From Parapristionchus giblindavisi (taxonomy: Eukaryota; Nematoda; Chromadorea; Rhabditida; Diplogasteridae), in contig CALSFV010000065.1 of assembly GCA_943737045.1 (NCBI GenBank), positions 62,001 through 126,000 of the forward strand: a DNA stretch of 64,000 bases. Direction: 5' to 3'. Below are positions 1 to 11,995 of this stretch, piece by piece. Below the pieces are notes generated by a model, which did no database searches, was not told where the DNA came from, and was given only the letters and a program-made list of their open reading frames with translations. Every line of letters begins with the position of its first letter. The stretch's first letter is position 1. A program made the translations under genes and the position numbers.

Positions 1-57
1 ATCTTGCGATAAATAATAATAATCTAACTAATAATGAGAAACGAATAAAAGTTTAAC

Positions 58-3000
58 CTGGAATACATTCTGTGGTTGAGGTGATATAATAGGTAGATTA
101 TTAGGTGAAAAACTTCCTTCATTCGTTTTCGTTTCAATATATGATTGAGAAGATGGAGATATTCCATATGATGAAGTTGATGGAGATGAAGTTGATGTTA
201 CTGTAATATCAATTATTCATTCTGGATATCCTCTTCTTTCCTCTCTTATTGTAAGATAAAGATGATACAGATAAAGATATTATTAACAATTCATTTAATA
301 TGTGTTCAGACTAAATTCTTACTTTGTGCAACTCTGATAGGAGGAAGTGGAGGACGAGTAGATGATGATGATGAGGGATTACTGTATCCTTCTGCACTAT
401 AACTACCTCTATCACTACCTTCATATGATGAATGAGGAATAGAAGAACCAGATGATGAACCAGAATTATAAGTAAATATAGATGATGATGAAGGAGATAT
501 ATTTGATCCTTTTGATGATGAACCAGAATTAGAATATGATCCCCCTCCATATGAAGGAGATGGAGTAACAGATGCATAGTTTATCTTAAGAGGAGATGTT
601 GTTCCAACTGGAATTATATATCTTGAATGAGGTTCTATCTTCGATGATGAAGAAGAAGATGATGATGATGATCCAACTTCATATGTCTTCTTAGATGGAA
701 TAACTTTAATGGTAGGAGTAGATGGTCTATGAATAATAGATGATTTAGTTGATGAATATTGATCATCTTCATTGATTGATTCTTCTCCTTCATTTGATGA
801 TGGAGGTATATTGATAGGATATACTTGAACTGATCCTTTCATTCCTTCTTCTTCTTCTGATGAAGAAGATGGTTTAGTATATGGGATAGCATATTCCATT
901 GAATGAGATGATATTGTTGATTCAGTTGATGATATTCCCTTTGAAGATGAATATGATGGAGATGGAATAGATGATGACACTGAATACTTTGATGCTGGAA
1001 TTGATGGAGGAGGTTCATATCGAGATGGTACTTTAGATGATACAGTATACGTTGGAGATACTGTAGGTCTTGAAGTGGAATATGATGGAGTGACTGAGGC
1101 ATATTTGATAGATAACGATGGTTTATAACTAATCTCATCTGTTTCATCATCTTCATATGAATGAGTATATGAAGATGATGGAGATAAGGTTGGATATGAG
1201 GGTGATGGGATTATTGATTCTGTTTCTGATGACTCTTCATATGGAGAATGAGAAGATGGAGATGGATATGAAGGAGATGGATAGGATGGAGGAGGAATTG
1301 GATACTTAGTTGAATATGATTGAGTACGATATGAAGATGAAGGATAGGTTACTGTATCTATCTCTGATTCTTCATGATAAGGTTCTTCTGTTGTAGAAGA
1401 TGAACTATACTTTGAAGAAGAACTATATCCATTTGATCCTTTTGATCCTGCGAAGTATGGTGAAACTGTTGATGATGATGAATATGATGGCGCCGGATAT
1501 TTTGAAGACGAATGTGACGGATACGCTGGTGCTGGATAGTTCGAAGATGCTGGGGATGGGTACGCTGGTGCCGGATAGTTCGAAGATGATGGGGATGGGT
1601 ACGCTGGTGCCGGATAGTTCGAAGATGATGGGGATGGGTACGCTGGTGCCGGATAGTTCGAAGATGATGGGGATGGGTACGCTGGTGCCGGATATTTTGA
1701 AGATGATGGGGATGGGTACGCTGGTGCCGGATAGTTCGAAGATGATGGGGATGGGTACGCTGGTGCCGGATATTTTGAAGATGATGGGGATGGGTACGCT
1801 GGTGCCGGATAGTTCGAAGATGATGGGGATGGGTACGCTGGTGCCGGATAGTTCGAAGATGATGGGGATGGGTACGCTGGTGCCGGATATTTTGAAGATG
1901 ATGGGGATGGGTACGCTGGTGCCGGATAGTTCGAAGATGATGGGGATGGGTACGCTGGTGCCGGATAGTTCGAAGATGATGGGGATGGGTACGCTGGTGC
2001 CGGATAGTTCGAAGATGATGGGGATGGGTACGCTGGTGCCGGATATTTTGAAGACGCAGGTGAGGGGTACGCTGGTGCCGGATAGTTCGAAGATGATGGG
2101 GATGGGTACGCTGGTGCCGGATAGTTCGAAGATGATGGGGATGGGTACGCTGGTGCCGGATAGTTCGAAGATGATGGGGATGGGTACGCTGGTGCCGGAT
2201 ATTTTGAAGATGATGGGGATGGGTACGCTGGTGCCGGATAGTTCGAAGATGCTGGGGATGGGTACGCTGGTGCCGGATATTTTGAAGATGATGGGGATGG
2301 GTACGCTGGTGCCGGATATTTTGAAGATGATGGGGATGGGTACGCTGGTGCCGGATAGTTCGAAGATGATGGGGATGGGTACGCTGGTGCCGGATAGTTC
2401 GAAGATGATGGGGATGGGTACGCTGGTGCCGGATAGTTCGAAGATGATGGGGATGGGTACGCTGGTGCCGGATATTTTGAAGATGATGGGGATGGGTACG
2501 CTGGTGCCGGATAGTTCGAAGATGATGGGGATGGGTACGCTGGTGCCGGATATTTTGAAGATGATGGGGATGGGTACGCTGGTGCCGGATAGTTCGAAGA
2601 TGATGGGGATGGGTACGCTGGTGCCGGATATTTTGAAGATGATGGGGATGGGTACGCTGGTGCCGGATAGTTCGAAGATGATGGGGATGGGTACGCTGGT
2701 GCCGGATATTTTGCAGTTGACGATGGGGAAGGATATGAAGGAGAAGGATACGATTTTGATGAAGAATATGATGTATGAGATGGAGTTGAAGTTGGAGATG
2801 AATACTCTGGGACATATGAAGATGGAGATGGATAATATGATGAAGTTGATGAAGGAGGAGGAGTTGGTGATGATGATGATGATTGATAAGGTGATGATGA
2901 TGGAGAGGATACTATATTGGATGATGATCCAGCTACTGATGATGAAGAGGGAGAGGATGAAGAGGGTGGAAGAGAAGGAGGAGGATATGATGCTATATTG

Positions 3001-6000
3001 TATATGGATGATGATGGAAATGATGGAGGAGGAATGGGATATGAATCATCTATTGATGAATATGATGGATATGAAGGAGAAGGATAAGATGGAGAAGGAG
3101 ATGATGATTCATCCTGAATTAGAATGAATTATTGATTGATTAGTTGATTGAAATGAATAGTACCTCATCTTCTGTGGGTTGATCTGTAGAATGGGAATAA
3201 TAAGAAGAACCAGATGGATAATTAGGAATAGAAGATGAAGGAGAAGTTGAAGATATTGAATATGGTGATGAATCATTCCCATCTATTGATGATGATGATG
3301 AGGGAGAAGGAGAGGGAGAGGGAGAGGGAGAGGGAGAGGGAGAGGGAGAGGGAGAGGGAGAGGGAGAGGGAGAGGGAGAGGGAGAGGGGGAGGGAGAGGG
3401 AGGGGGAGAGGGAGAGGGAGAGGGAGAGGGAGAGGGAGAGGGAGAGGGAGAGGGGGAGGGAGAGGGAGGGGGAGAGGGAGAGGGAGAGGGAGAGGGAAAA
3501 GGAGAAGGAGAGGGAAAGGAAGGGGAAGGACATGGATAAGAGGTAGAGGGATAAGAGGAGGAAGAGGAAGGGGAGGGAGAGGGGTAAGAAGATGACGGAG
3601 AAGGGAATAAAGAGAAGGAAGGAGAGGGAGGGGGATAATTTGAAGAAGGAGGGGGATAGGGAGGAGAGGAGAGGGAAGAACAGGGAGAGGAGGGAGAGGA
3701 AGAAGGGTAAGAGGGGGAGGGAGAGGGAGAGGAGGAAGAGGGAGAGAGAGAGGAGGAAGAGGGAGAGGGAGAGGGATAGGAGGGAGAGGGAGAGGGAGAG
3801 GGAGAGGGAGAGGGATAGGAGGAAGAGGGAGAGGGATATGAGGGAGAGGGAGAGGGGTATGAGGGAGAGGGAGAGGGATATGAGGGAGAGGGAGAGGGGT
3901 ATGAGGGAGAGGGAGAGGGATATGAGGGAGAGGGAGAAGGGTATGAGGGAGAGGGAGAGGGATATGAGGGAGAGGGAGAGGGATATGAGGGAGAGGGAGA
4001 GGGGTATGAGGTAGAGGGAGAGGGATATGAGGGAGAGGGAGAGGGATAGGAGGGAGAGGGAGAGGGATAGGAGGGAGTGGGAGAGGAGGAAGAGGGAGAG
4101 GGAGAGGAATAGGAGGAAGAGGGAGAGGGAGAGGAATAGGAGGAAGAGGGAGAGGGAGAGGGATAGGAGGAAGAGGGAGAGGGAGAATGAGAGGGAGATG
4201 AGGAATAAGAAGGAGAGGGAGAAGGATACGATGGTTTTGAAGTATATGAAGAGGATGCAGGTGGATAAATCGGTGTGATACTGTTTCCAGACTGAAATTG
4301 ATCTTTGATCTTTATACTTTAATCTTTCATTCTGTAGGGTACGCACTAGCAGAAAAAGTAATGATATTGCCTGAGACATGAGAAGATAATGTTAAGTGTG
4401 TACATATATGGAATGAATGATATAGATTAGATAGAAAGGATTGAATACCTTTAGATCATTATGATATTCATATGAATTAGTTGATTGAGATGATGAAGAT
4501 TCAATTGATTCTATTGAACTATAATCATATATCATTACTTTATTCATTATCTATTATATCATACGATGTTGATGGTTCATTTCTTTCTGATTCATATTCT
4601 TCATATGATGATTGAGATGAAGGAATTGATGGAATTTCAATCGATCCATATCTATAATGATATTGATTGATTGAGAAGATATTATGGATTGATAATTCAT
4701 ACATTGAAGTAGTTGAAGATGTAGAGGTGGGAGATGAATAGAAATGAGAAGGATATGAATTAGATGATGATGGAGGCTAGTAAAAGTTATCAGTAAGTAT
4801 ATCTTTTTGATTAGAAAATAAGATTGAACATTTTGAAATTTTTAAATATTATTTAATGTTAAATTAGGTGCAAATCTGGGAAGCACGTTTTATCAAGGAA
4901 ACGCGTTTTTTATAAATATTTTTTAACGTTCTTGAAATGTTTGCGGTCCCTTCCAATCTGTCAAAAAAATTGCAAACTTTTTAAGTTAGTAACTTTTTGT
5001 CGAACTTTCGATCTTAAAAAAAAAAGTTAAAATGTGGTGGAAAACCGAAAAAAAATCCACTTTCCGAGTGTTAAAATGTACACGGAAAACCGAAAATGGA
5101 AAGTCGATATTTGAATTCGCAGGCGCGAATAAGGTGCGGGAATTTAAATTTGCACTCGCGACTGCGAGTTTCCGATGTCAAAAGAAGACGAAAAATGAAA
5201 GAAAAAGAAATTCCGGATTTACTTCGTTTTTAAAACATAGAAATTGCAGTCGGAAAGACGGAATTTGAATTCCCGCACATTATTCGCTCCCGCGAATTCA
5301 AATATCGACCATCCATTTTCGGTTTTCCAGGGTACATTTTAACACTCGGAAAGTCGCTTTTTTTTGGTTTTCCACCACATTTTAACGCGCCATAAATCTC
5401 TCAAATCCCATGCTCTCTCACCCGTCTGAATTTTTCTATCGAAATTTGCTACAATAATTTCGAGGAAAAACTGCGAAGAAAATTCGAAAAAAATTGCGAG
5501 GTAAGTTAGAGAAGGGGAGAGAGTGCGTATTTCGAGGAGAGTTTGTCCATCGTGTAAAGTTCGTTTACTCCCTCACCTTCTCTAACGGATCTCGCTAAAT
5601 TCTTCGAACTTTCGCCACTGTTTTTTACTTGAAACTTTCGTCGCAACTTTCAATGGAAAAAGTCAGAGATGGGTGAGAGAGCACGGGATTTGAGAGATTT
5701 AGAGAAACTTTCGATCGAAAGTTCGACATAAAGTTGCGAATTTTCTTTCGAAAAAAGTTTCTAAAATATAGAAATGAAATAGATTGATAAAGAAACAAAT
5801 TAATGAAGATTTGATGATAAATTATTTATTATTATGTTAATTTAAAGAATATTTGTACCTGATAAGGTGATTGAACAAGAGGAACATTCACTGCTTCTGG
5901 AATCTCATATGGATCTAAATATTATTTATTTATTAAATCAACATCCTTATAATCGAAACAAGATCCATTGTATGTACAGTACAGATCGTTTGAATTGCTT

Positions 6001-8411
6001 CTTCCATTGGTGCGAATCATTTATTTCCGCTGCTTATGAATATTTTTTTTTCAAAATCAATCGTGATTTTGACATCAAGTACTTTTTTGGCTACTCATGA
6101 CGGAACAAAAATCCATTTCTGCTCACACTTATCCGATAATGGAGCTTTTACTTTTGCACGGCTAATTTTCAACCGCTATAAACTCGAGACACAAAATGCA
6201 AATGAAAATTTGAGATGAAATTAGCAATATAAACATAAGATAAAAAGCGGGAAAAAATAAAAATTCAAAAGCCATACTATACTCAACCATTTTCGACAAA
6301 TATGATATATCTTTTAATTACTTTTTTAGCCACAATGGATTTTTTGCTGCACGATGGGTAAAAAGAACTTGATATAACTGGTACTCACGAATAAAATTTT
6401 CAGAAAAATATTTATAAGCAGCTGAAATTAATAGTGATAAATATTATTATTATTATTATTATTATTAATAATAATAATAGTGCGCGCAAATTCGCGCAGC
6501 CGGACGCATGCACAAAACTCGAAGATGTTGTACTGCATAAAACGAGGGTCGGTGCAAAATATGTATGATATGATGTTGATTTTTGTTGATGTTATGAATT
6601 AATGAATGAATGAATGAATGAATGAATGAAGAGATTGACCAGTTTGAATAGAAGTACTGTACTGTTGAGTTGTTGAAGAAGGAGAAGATTGAGTTGATGA
6701 AGGAGGAATAGGAGATGTTGAGGGAGGATAATATGATGAAGTAGATGATGATATCATTGAATATCCAGGTCCAGATAGAGCAGGTACTATTGATGGAGGA
6801 ATGATCTCTATTGGAGTTCCATCTATAATATTGATTGATTCATATGAAGAATATTAAGTTATCATGATTTCTATTTAAAAGTTTGAAAAAAATGTTGCAC
6901 AATTGCCATCTTAAGATCATTTATACAACTAAAATGTCAGATAAATTGAAATCAAAAATATTGAATAATAGGAAAATGATTAAACCTGGTAGGCATCCAA
7001 CATTAATTCCTTGAATAACTCCTCGTCCTATATATAATTCTTCATCTGATAATCTTTGTAATCCAATTGCTGTCTTCTTCTCTTCAGGAGTTACAGTATG
7101 TCTCGCAACTCCTTAAATCAATCAATAACTACAGTATCATTAGAAGAATACAGTATACCAAATGCCTTTCTCTGATTAGCAATCCATTTCGTTAGAGGTT
7201 CTCGACTATTCAATCTTTCTCTATATCTTTCATCTCTTATTCTATTGATCTTCTTTAACATTCTCCGTGTGTGATTTACTCGATCTCTACAAATCAATCA
7301 ATAATCAAATCAATCAATATATGAATGGATAATACTTGATAAGGCCATCATTATCCAGTTGACTCTTATATTTTACAACATGGACGGTCTCTTTTATCTC
7401 CTCTTCTCCTAGTATACCAACTAGTATCATAATGAAAGTGAATAGAATAGAATACATTCAACTTCTATTCCATTTCATTTCAACACTTTCTTATTCAATA
7501 GGAACAACCACTTCAGAGATCATGCCATTTAAAAGGAAAGAAGTCTATCCCTTCCCCCCCCCCCTCCTCTATTCCCTTTTTACCTCCTCCTACTGTCTAC
7601 ATTATTGTCCTTTTTCCTATTAAATGGGACCTTTCCCTTTTTATTGTCTCGAAAACATTTCCTTTTAGGCTTAAGAGTCTATGGGATGAGACTATACAAC
7701 CATATGAGATATAGGATATAGAGGAATAGAGTTGATATAGACTAGTTAGTTACTCTTATCATAATCGAGAATCAATTGATTAGATTGACTATCTATCCAT
7801 TCGACTAATCAATCATTAATATATCAAATCATATTGTATTATTCCCTTTGTGAAATCAATGAAACATTAAAAGCGTTCTCAAAAAATGATCTTTTCATCT
7901 TGTACATTATTTCCTTGATCTCAAAGAAGAAAAAGATATCTATGATTGGCGTGGAGACCATTTGGGGGTAGGAACATTTAATTTAAATGAGATAGATAGT
8001 TAAGATGAGTTATTATATACTTCAAACGATTAAAGGAAAGAGAAGTTTAGAGACAAATCACAAAATGAATCTAATGAAAACATGAACACATTTAGAATAA
8101 TAATAGCGTATCGTATTATGATTGATTACACTAAAAAAAACTCAGGAACAATATTCCCAGTCATATAAGGGAATAATTGTCTTGAGGGTACCTTAGTCAT
8201 GGAATTGTTTTGTGAGTGTAGTTTAGACGAATGAATAATATAGAACTCACACATAAGTCTCGTTATAATGATTAAATCTTGAAGGATCATTATAGATATG
8301 AGGAATAGAAGTATTAGATGAATGAAGAAATGAATTAGATGAATGAATTAATAGAAGAAAGAATAGAAGAATAGATAAAGATGTCCTTTCTATATCAAAA
8401 GATCTCCACAT
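58..8411 (-). CDS. Secreted Ser/Pro/Tyr-rich tandem-repeat protein (3' end outside window)
   Basis: I do not recognise the family. The first exon (8251-8411) encodes a hydrophobic signal-peptide-like start ([14 protein letters not shown]). Later exons are 7336-~7420, 7159-7286, 6986-7111, 6640-6822, 5859-5914, 4703-4776, 4565-4651, 4449-4518, 3164-4291, 323-3113 and 58-200; phases agree from 7336 downward and no stop interrupts the two giant exons. An N-terminal charged segment (about 100 residues, Arg/Lys/Glu-rich) precedes a Ser/Pro/Tyr-rich remainder. The 3164-4291 exon is mostly Pro-Ser dipeptides plus seven-residue units YPSPSPS; the 323-3113 exon holds about 30 copies of a 13-residue unit [10 protein letters not shown](N/K)YP. 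Total is over 1,650 residues. Composition suggests a mucin-like or tyrosine-crosslinked cuticle, eggshell or surface protein (inference). The link between the signal exon (ends phase 2) and the exon ending at 7336 does not close, so an exon in 7421-8250 is missing from my model or the true start is the ATG at 7430. Confidence 0.7.
1557..2705 (-). repeat. 39-bp coding minisatellite (about 30 units)
   Basis: Near-identical 39-bp units run through one exon of the repetitive secreted protein. Read on the minus strand they give the 13-residue unit [10 protein letters not shown](N/K)YP. Two unit types alternate irregularly: one with Asn before the second Tyr and one with Lys (plus-strand tag gatagttcgaag versus gatattttgaag). 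A variant unit lies at about 2041-2079. The length is a multiple of three, so unit gain or loss keeps the frame; copy number is probably polymorphic. Confidence 0.95.
3296..4200 (-). repeat. (GGGAGA)n polypurine tract with 21-bp heptad-coding subrepeats
   Basis: About 900 bases of the plus strand are almost pure purine, built from GGGAGA hexamers and, around 3830-4050, 21-bp units. On the minus strand the open frame of the 3164-4291 exon reads Pro-Ser dipeptides, and the 21-bp units read as seven residues YPSPSPS (tyrosine codon TAT or TAC). The frame stays open because TTA, CTA and TCA never fall in phase. The reverse-frame Arg-Glu and Leu-Ser open frames over the same bases are by-products of the repeat. 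Confidence 0.9.
5026..5386. repeat. Foldback (inverted-repeat) element in intron
   Basis: The left arm begins ttaaaatgtggtggaaaacc and is answered near 5367-5386 by its reverse complement. The arms (about 5026-5165 and 5259-5386) share the gtacattttaacactcgg and ttcaaatatcgacc blocks in opposite orientation. It lies in the 1.08-kb intron 4777-5858 of the repetitive protein gene, where other introns are tiny. There is no coding capacity, so this is a MITE-like hairpin insertion. Confidence 0.8.
5393..5703. repeat. Second foldback element in the same intron
   Basis: The block aatctctcaaatcccatgct at 5393 recurs as its reverse complement at about 5670-5702. Inner blocks (gaggtaagttagagaaggggagag near 5500 and its complement near 5565-5590, and ctgcgaagaaaattcgaa against ttcttcgaactttcgc) continue the hairpin. 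It directly abuts the foldback at 5026-5386, so the two may be parts of one composite element. Confidence 0.65.
6441..6632. repeat. AT-rich microsatellites in intron
   Basis: A run of ATT units turns into ATA units at about 6441-6480, making a self-complementary hairpin, and AATG tetranucleotides follow at about 6597-6632. Both lie in the intron 5915-6639 of the repetitive protein gene. Nothing else is recognisable in that intron. Confidence 0.85.
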
Positions 8412-10062
8412 TGTTACATATGATGAACGAGAGAGACGAGACCTGCTGAATTATAATAATATACAAGAATCATAAAGATCATAATATGGAATATACTAAG
8501 GTATGAGTGGTACTGTAAGTATAATAAGCACAGTAGTGTGTAGTAAATGGATTGGAATGGAAACAATATCAGATGGGATACTGTAGATGAGATGAGAATG
8601 ATAGATTGGAACGATGATATATGAATAAAGGAATGAGATATGTTTAGACTAGATAGAGAGATCAATCTGATCAATATAAGTGAATTTAGATACAAGTATA
8701 GACTATAGACTGAAGTGGATTGACCGACAGAGGAGGAGAGGGGAGGAGGAGAAAAGGGAGAGGGAGGAGGAGGAAATGGTTGAAAGGAGAGGGAGAGTGA
8801 GATGGATATGGCATATAAGTGAATGAAGCACCCAATATAGATATGACCTTCTTATATCTAGTAGTATGGATGACTTATTGTAGTAAATAGTATGAGAGGG
8901 TCATCATATCCAGTATATAGTATAGAGAAGTTATAGTGAATCGAGAGAATTGAAGTTGAACAGGAAATTTATTGATGAAGAATAGAATGAAGGATAAGAG
9001 TATTGTAAGAAAGTAGAGTGGGTAGAAGCAGAGGGTAGGGAGGGAGGAGGGATGGGGGGAGAGGGGGGATGGGGGGGGGAGGAGAGATAAACGGAATAGA
9101 TTAAGATAGGGAGTGGCATGATGAAGAACACCCAATGTATCTTATGCTACTTAATCTATCTCAGCCCTCCCTTTCACTCTCAAAATCACTTTGGAATGAG
9201 TAACTAGAATGAGTAGAGGTTGACTAGACAAGGAGTTGGAACGATGATAGAAGGATGGACTAGACGATATTGTACCTTTGATTGATTAGGATAATTAATG
9301 TCAAGTGTATTATTCAATGTCTACTAGAAGTCATATGGAATGGTCTAATATATAGATCACTTCATATGTACTTCAATGACACAAGGGATAGATCAAGGCA
9401 CTTTTCATAATATATGTATTAAACTGGAATCAAGATCATTACAATCCTTTGCATATTCCATTTATTTTATTTGTGTACACCAAAATATCAACTATGATAA
9501 TTGATCAAATCATAGTAGATTTGAGTCCTCTCGCATTATCCATTAGATGTTCAAAGAATAAGATGGATTGAGAGGGGGGAAGTCAATGTATGGTAGGAGG
9601 GCTTTCATCTATACATAAATAAGATGTCACTGTAGCGTAAAGAGATACTTCCTTCCTTGTATAATATTATAAGATGGCAACTAGTCATTTCCACCTTGAG
9701 AATACAACATCAAAATGTATTCCCTTTCTATTCTTTGATTAGCCACTTGGATACAACAAAGAGCCAATCAAATGTCTTTTAAATGGATAATCAGACAAGA
9801 TGGACTAGAGGGAACACTTTGGTCCATCTCTAGATTCAAAATCATGTTAACTAACGAAATCAATACATTTTTTATCATTTCAATTCAACATCATTATAAA
9901 TACGTTTAGCAGTGGATTTAAGATTTATATAGATAGTGCATCAGTTGAACTCTGGATGAATATCACTTAGTCACCGAAGAAAGTAAAGGAGAACATAAAG
10001 AGAACAACCCAAAGGAAGGAAAGAAAACGAGTTGATAAGAGGAAGATACAATACAGATAAGT
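8412..10062. other. Intergenic region with purine-rich blocks
   Basis: I see no coding exon here. It is the upstream region of the repetitive protein gene and the downstream region of eIF1A. G-rich purine blocks occur at about 8731-8776 and 9019-9087; the second has several runs of four or more G and could form quadruplexes. Each block is followed within 60-70 bases by a similar sequence containing caccaat-type motifs, suggesting an old local duplication. Confidence 0.5.
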
Positions 10063-11371
10063 TTATCTTCTCTTGCCGTATTTGTTCTTTCCTCCACGAT
10101 TTGATTGACCCTTTCCACGTGCCAGATCTTCCTCATCCCATCGCTTAATACATATTATTAATTACAATGTAATATTAATACTTATTATTAATAATAAGTA
10201 TTACTGCTTGCTTAATAGTATTGCTAATAGTAATAGTATTAGTACTGCTTAATACATATTATTAATTAATTATAAATTCATAGAGTTCAAAAAGACCGAA
10301 AAGTATACACAACACTTTTAATAATGATAGTTCATAATGTGATAGTATGAATAGTAAAAGAATGAATACCTTATCTTCCTCTTCACTTTCTTCTTCATCT
10401 TCATCTTCATCTGAATCTTCTTCTTCACTACCAGAGGTGGGCATATTATCATCCTCTGAATCTTCTTCCTCTTCTCCTGATACTGCTCCCATATCAGTGA
10501 ATTCAACCTATATACAGTATCGAATTATATATTATAACTTCAATAATCTATATACCTCTCCTTCCTCTTGGTCTTCACCTCCTTCATTTAATTTAGCATT
10601 ATCAGGTAATTCATTATATTGCTTGAGAAGTCTCGCCTCATCAGGATTGTATTTGAGGATAACATCTGCCTACAATACCTTTTCATAATAACAAAAACTA
10701 CACTTAGAAAGCAGGCACATTTAAGAACAAGCTAGTTCAAAGGTAAAAAGTAAGGAACGATCGCTACCGGAACAGAAAAGGGTTCAAAAGAAATAGTTCC
10801 ATAACTAGAGTGAAAGTGAATACTTCATTCATACCTTTTCATCTTGATAGTCACGAAGACCAACGAGAATAATATCTCCAGTATTGATCCATACCTGTCA
10901 ACAAATTATATAACTTAAAACGAAACACTTATCACAATATAAAGCATAGAAATAATAAATCATAATTTTACCGACAACAAAGGTTGAGAGCTAATATAGA
11001 ACTCACTATCAGACAAACAAAAATCGATATTGTTTTGATGTAGTACACATCTATAGATGCAAAGTATACGAATATAGCAAATAATACCTTCTTTCGGAGC
11101 TTTCCACGAATGTGACAAAGCCTTTGTTTTCCGTCGAAACAGAAAGCCATTAATCGACCATTTCCCAACATCTTTACTACTTGGGCATATTCTACAATAA
11201 TAAGATATGTTGAGCAAATAATATTCGAACTAGTTCAGTTATGGCAATCACAAACACTAATAAATATTAACCTTGGCCGGCTTCCTTGAACTGAAGCTCA
11301 CGCTTCATAACGTCATTTTCATTCTTTCCTCTTCTCCTGTTCTTTCCTCCCTTTCCCTTATTCTTCGGCAT
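10063..11371 (-). CDS. EIF1A: Translation initiation factor eIF1A
   Basis: eIF1A binds the 40S A site with eIF1 and promotes scanning and start-codon selection. Six exons, all in phase: 11272-11371, 11088-11191, 10835-10894, 10556-10669, 10370-10507, 10063-10143; 198 residues. The N-terminus [19 protein letters not shown] and the OB-fold blocks ([30 protein letters not shown]) are diagnostic, followed by [18 protein letters not shown]. The C-terminus is long and acidic and then ends in a basic Gly/Arg/Lys tail finishing GKRR; vertebrate eIF1A is about 144 residues and stops after the acidic part. The start is the ATG of the conserved MPKNKGKGG. It is divergent from the small TM-protein gene across 624 bases. 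Confidence 0.96.
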
Positions 11372-11995
11372 GGCTTACTTTTTCTAAACAAATATGGGTA
11401 AATTGAGAATTTAACGCGAGAAACATCAGCAAACTGCACAAAGTGATAACATAACTAGTGAGTGCTTTCTACACAATCGGTTATATACGGGAAATTAAGA
11501 AGAGACTGATGAAATGAAAATTGTTCGACTGGTATGGACCACGCCCATTTTGCTAAATAACGCAAGAATGCATTTAGTTATCTGATCAAATTGTGTTTTA
11601 TTTTAAACAAGCTGGCCAGAATTTTAAGCAATTTAACCTTATCACTATATTGACATTTCATAAAGGTAGGAAAAAACAATTACGCACTGATTCAAACAAT
11701 ATCCAAAAGTTACTACGTTTAATACATCATTTACTTGTGAGTTTTGTCAGTGTAGTTTTGTGACTTTGAAGTCTGTCTATTGTAGCGTATCTCTTGTGAT
11801 GGATACGAGGCTCCGTAAATCATCCATATTTATATTATCTAGGCTTTATAATATCCACAGTCCTGCAAAATTAGAAATTCATGGTTGTTGTGTATGAAAC
11901 CGACGTTTCCTAAAATCTCTTTCTCTGTACTCTCTTCGATATCTCTCCCTCTTTCTCATTATCATCCATTTCACGTGAAATTGTACGAGTTCTCT
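11372..11995. promoter_or_regulatory. Shared divergent upstream region (eIF1A / TM protein-UBXN6)
   Basis: The 624 bases separate two head-to-head start codons, so promoters for eIF1A (minus) and the downstream plus-strand pair must lie here or in the first exons. I see no convincing TATA box. An in-frame ATG at 11894 could extend the TM protein, but I prefer the ATG at 11996 because the intervening residues look like untranslated pyrimidine-rich sequence. Confidence 0.4.

Noticed and set aside
1358..2815. Minus-strand His/Arg/Thr repeat frame
   Set aside because: A third frame through the minisatellite; the [10 protein letters not shown] frame continues into matching Ser/Pro/Tyr sequence on both sides.
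1400..3127. Plus-strand Met/Gly/Leu repeat frame of 575 residues
   Set aside because: A long frame is forced by the 39-bp period; composition is implausible and no flanking exon agrees.
3830..4050. RNA polymerase II CTD
   Set aside because: Heptads are YPSPSPS and not YSPTSPS, and the gene has a signal peptide and no polymerase domains.
3592..4278. Plus-strand Arg-Glu repeat frames
   Set aside because: By-product of the GGGAGA tract on the non-coding strand.
3273..4379. Minus-strand Leu/Ser/Phe-rich open frame of 368 residues
   Set aside because: It is an alternative frame through the same hexamer repeat; the Pro-Ser frame joins upstream and downstream exons in phase and this one does not.
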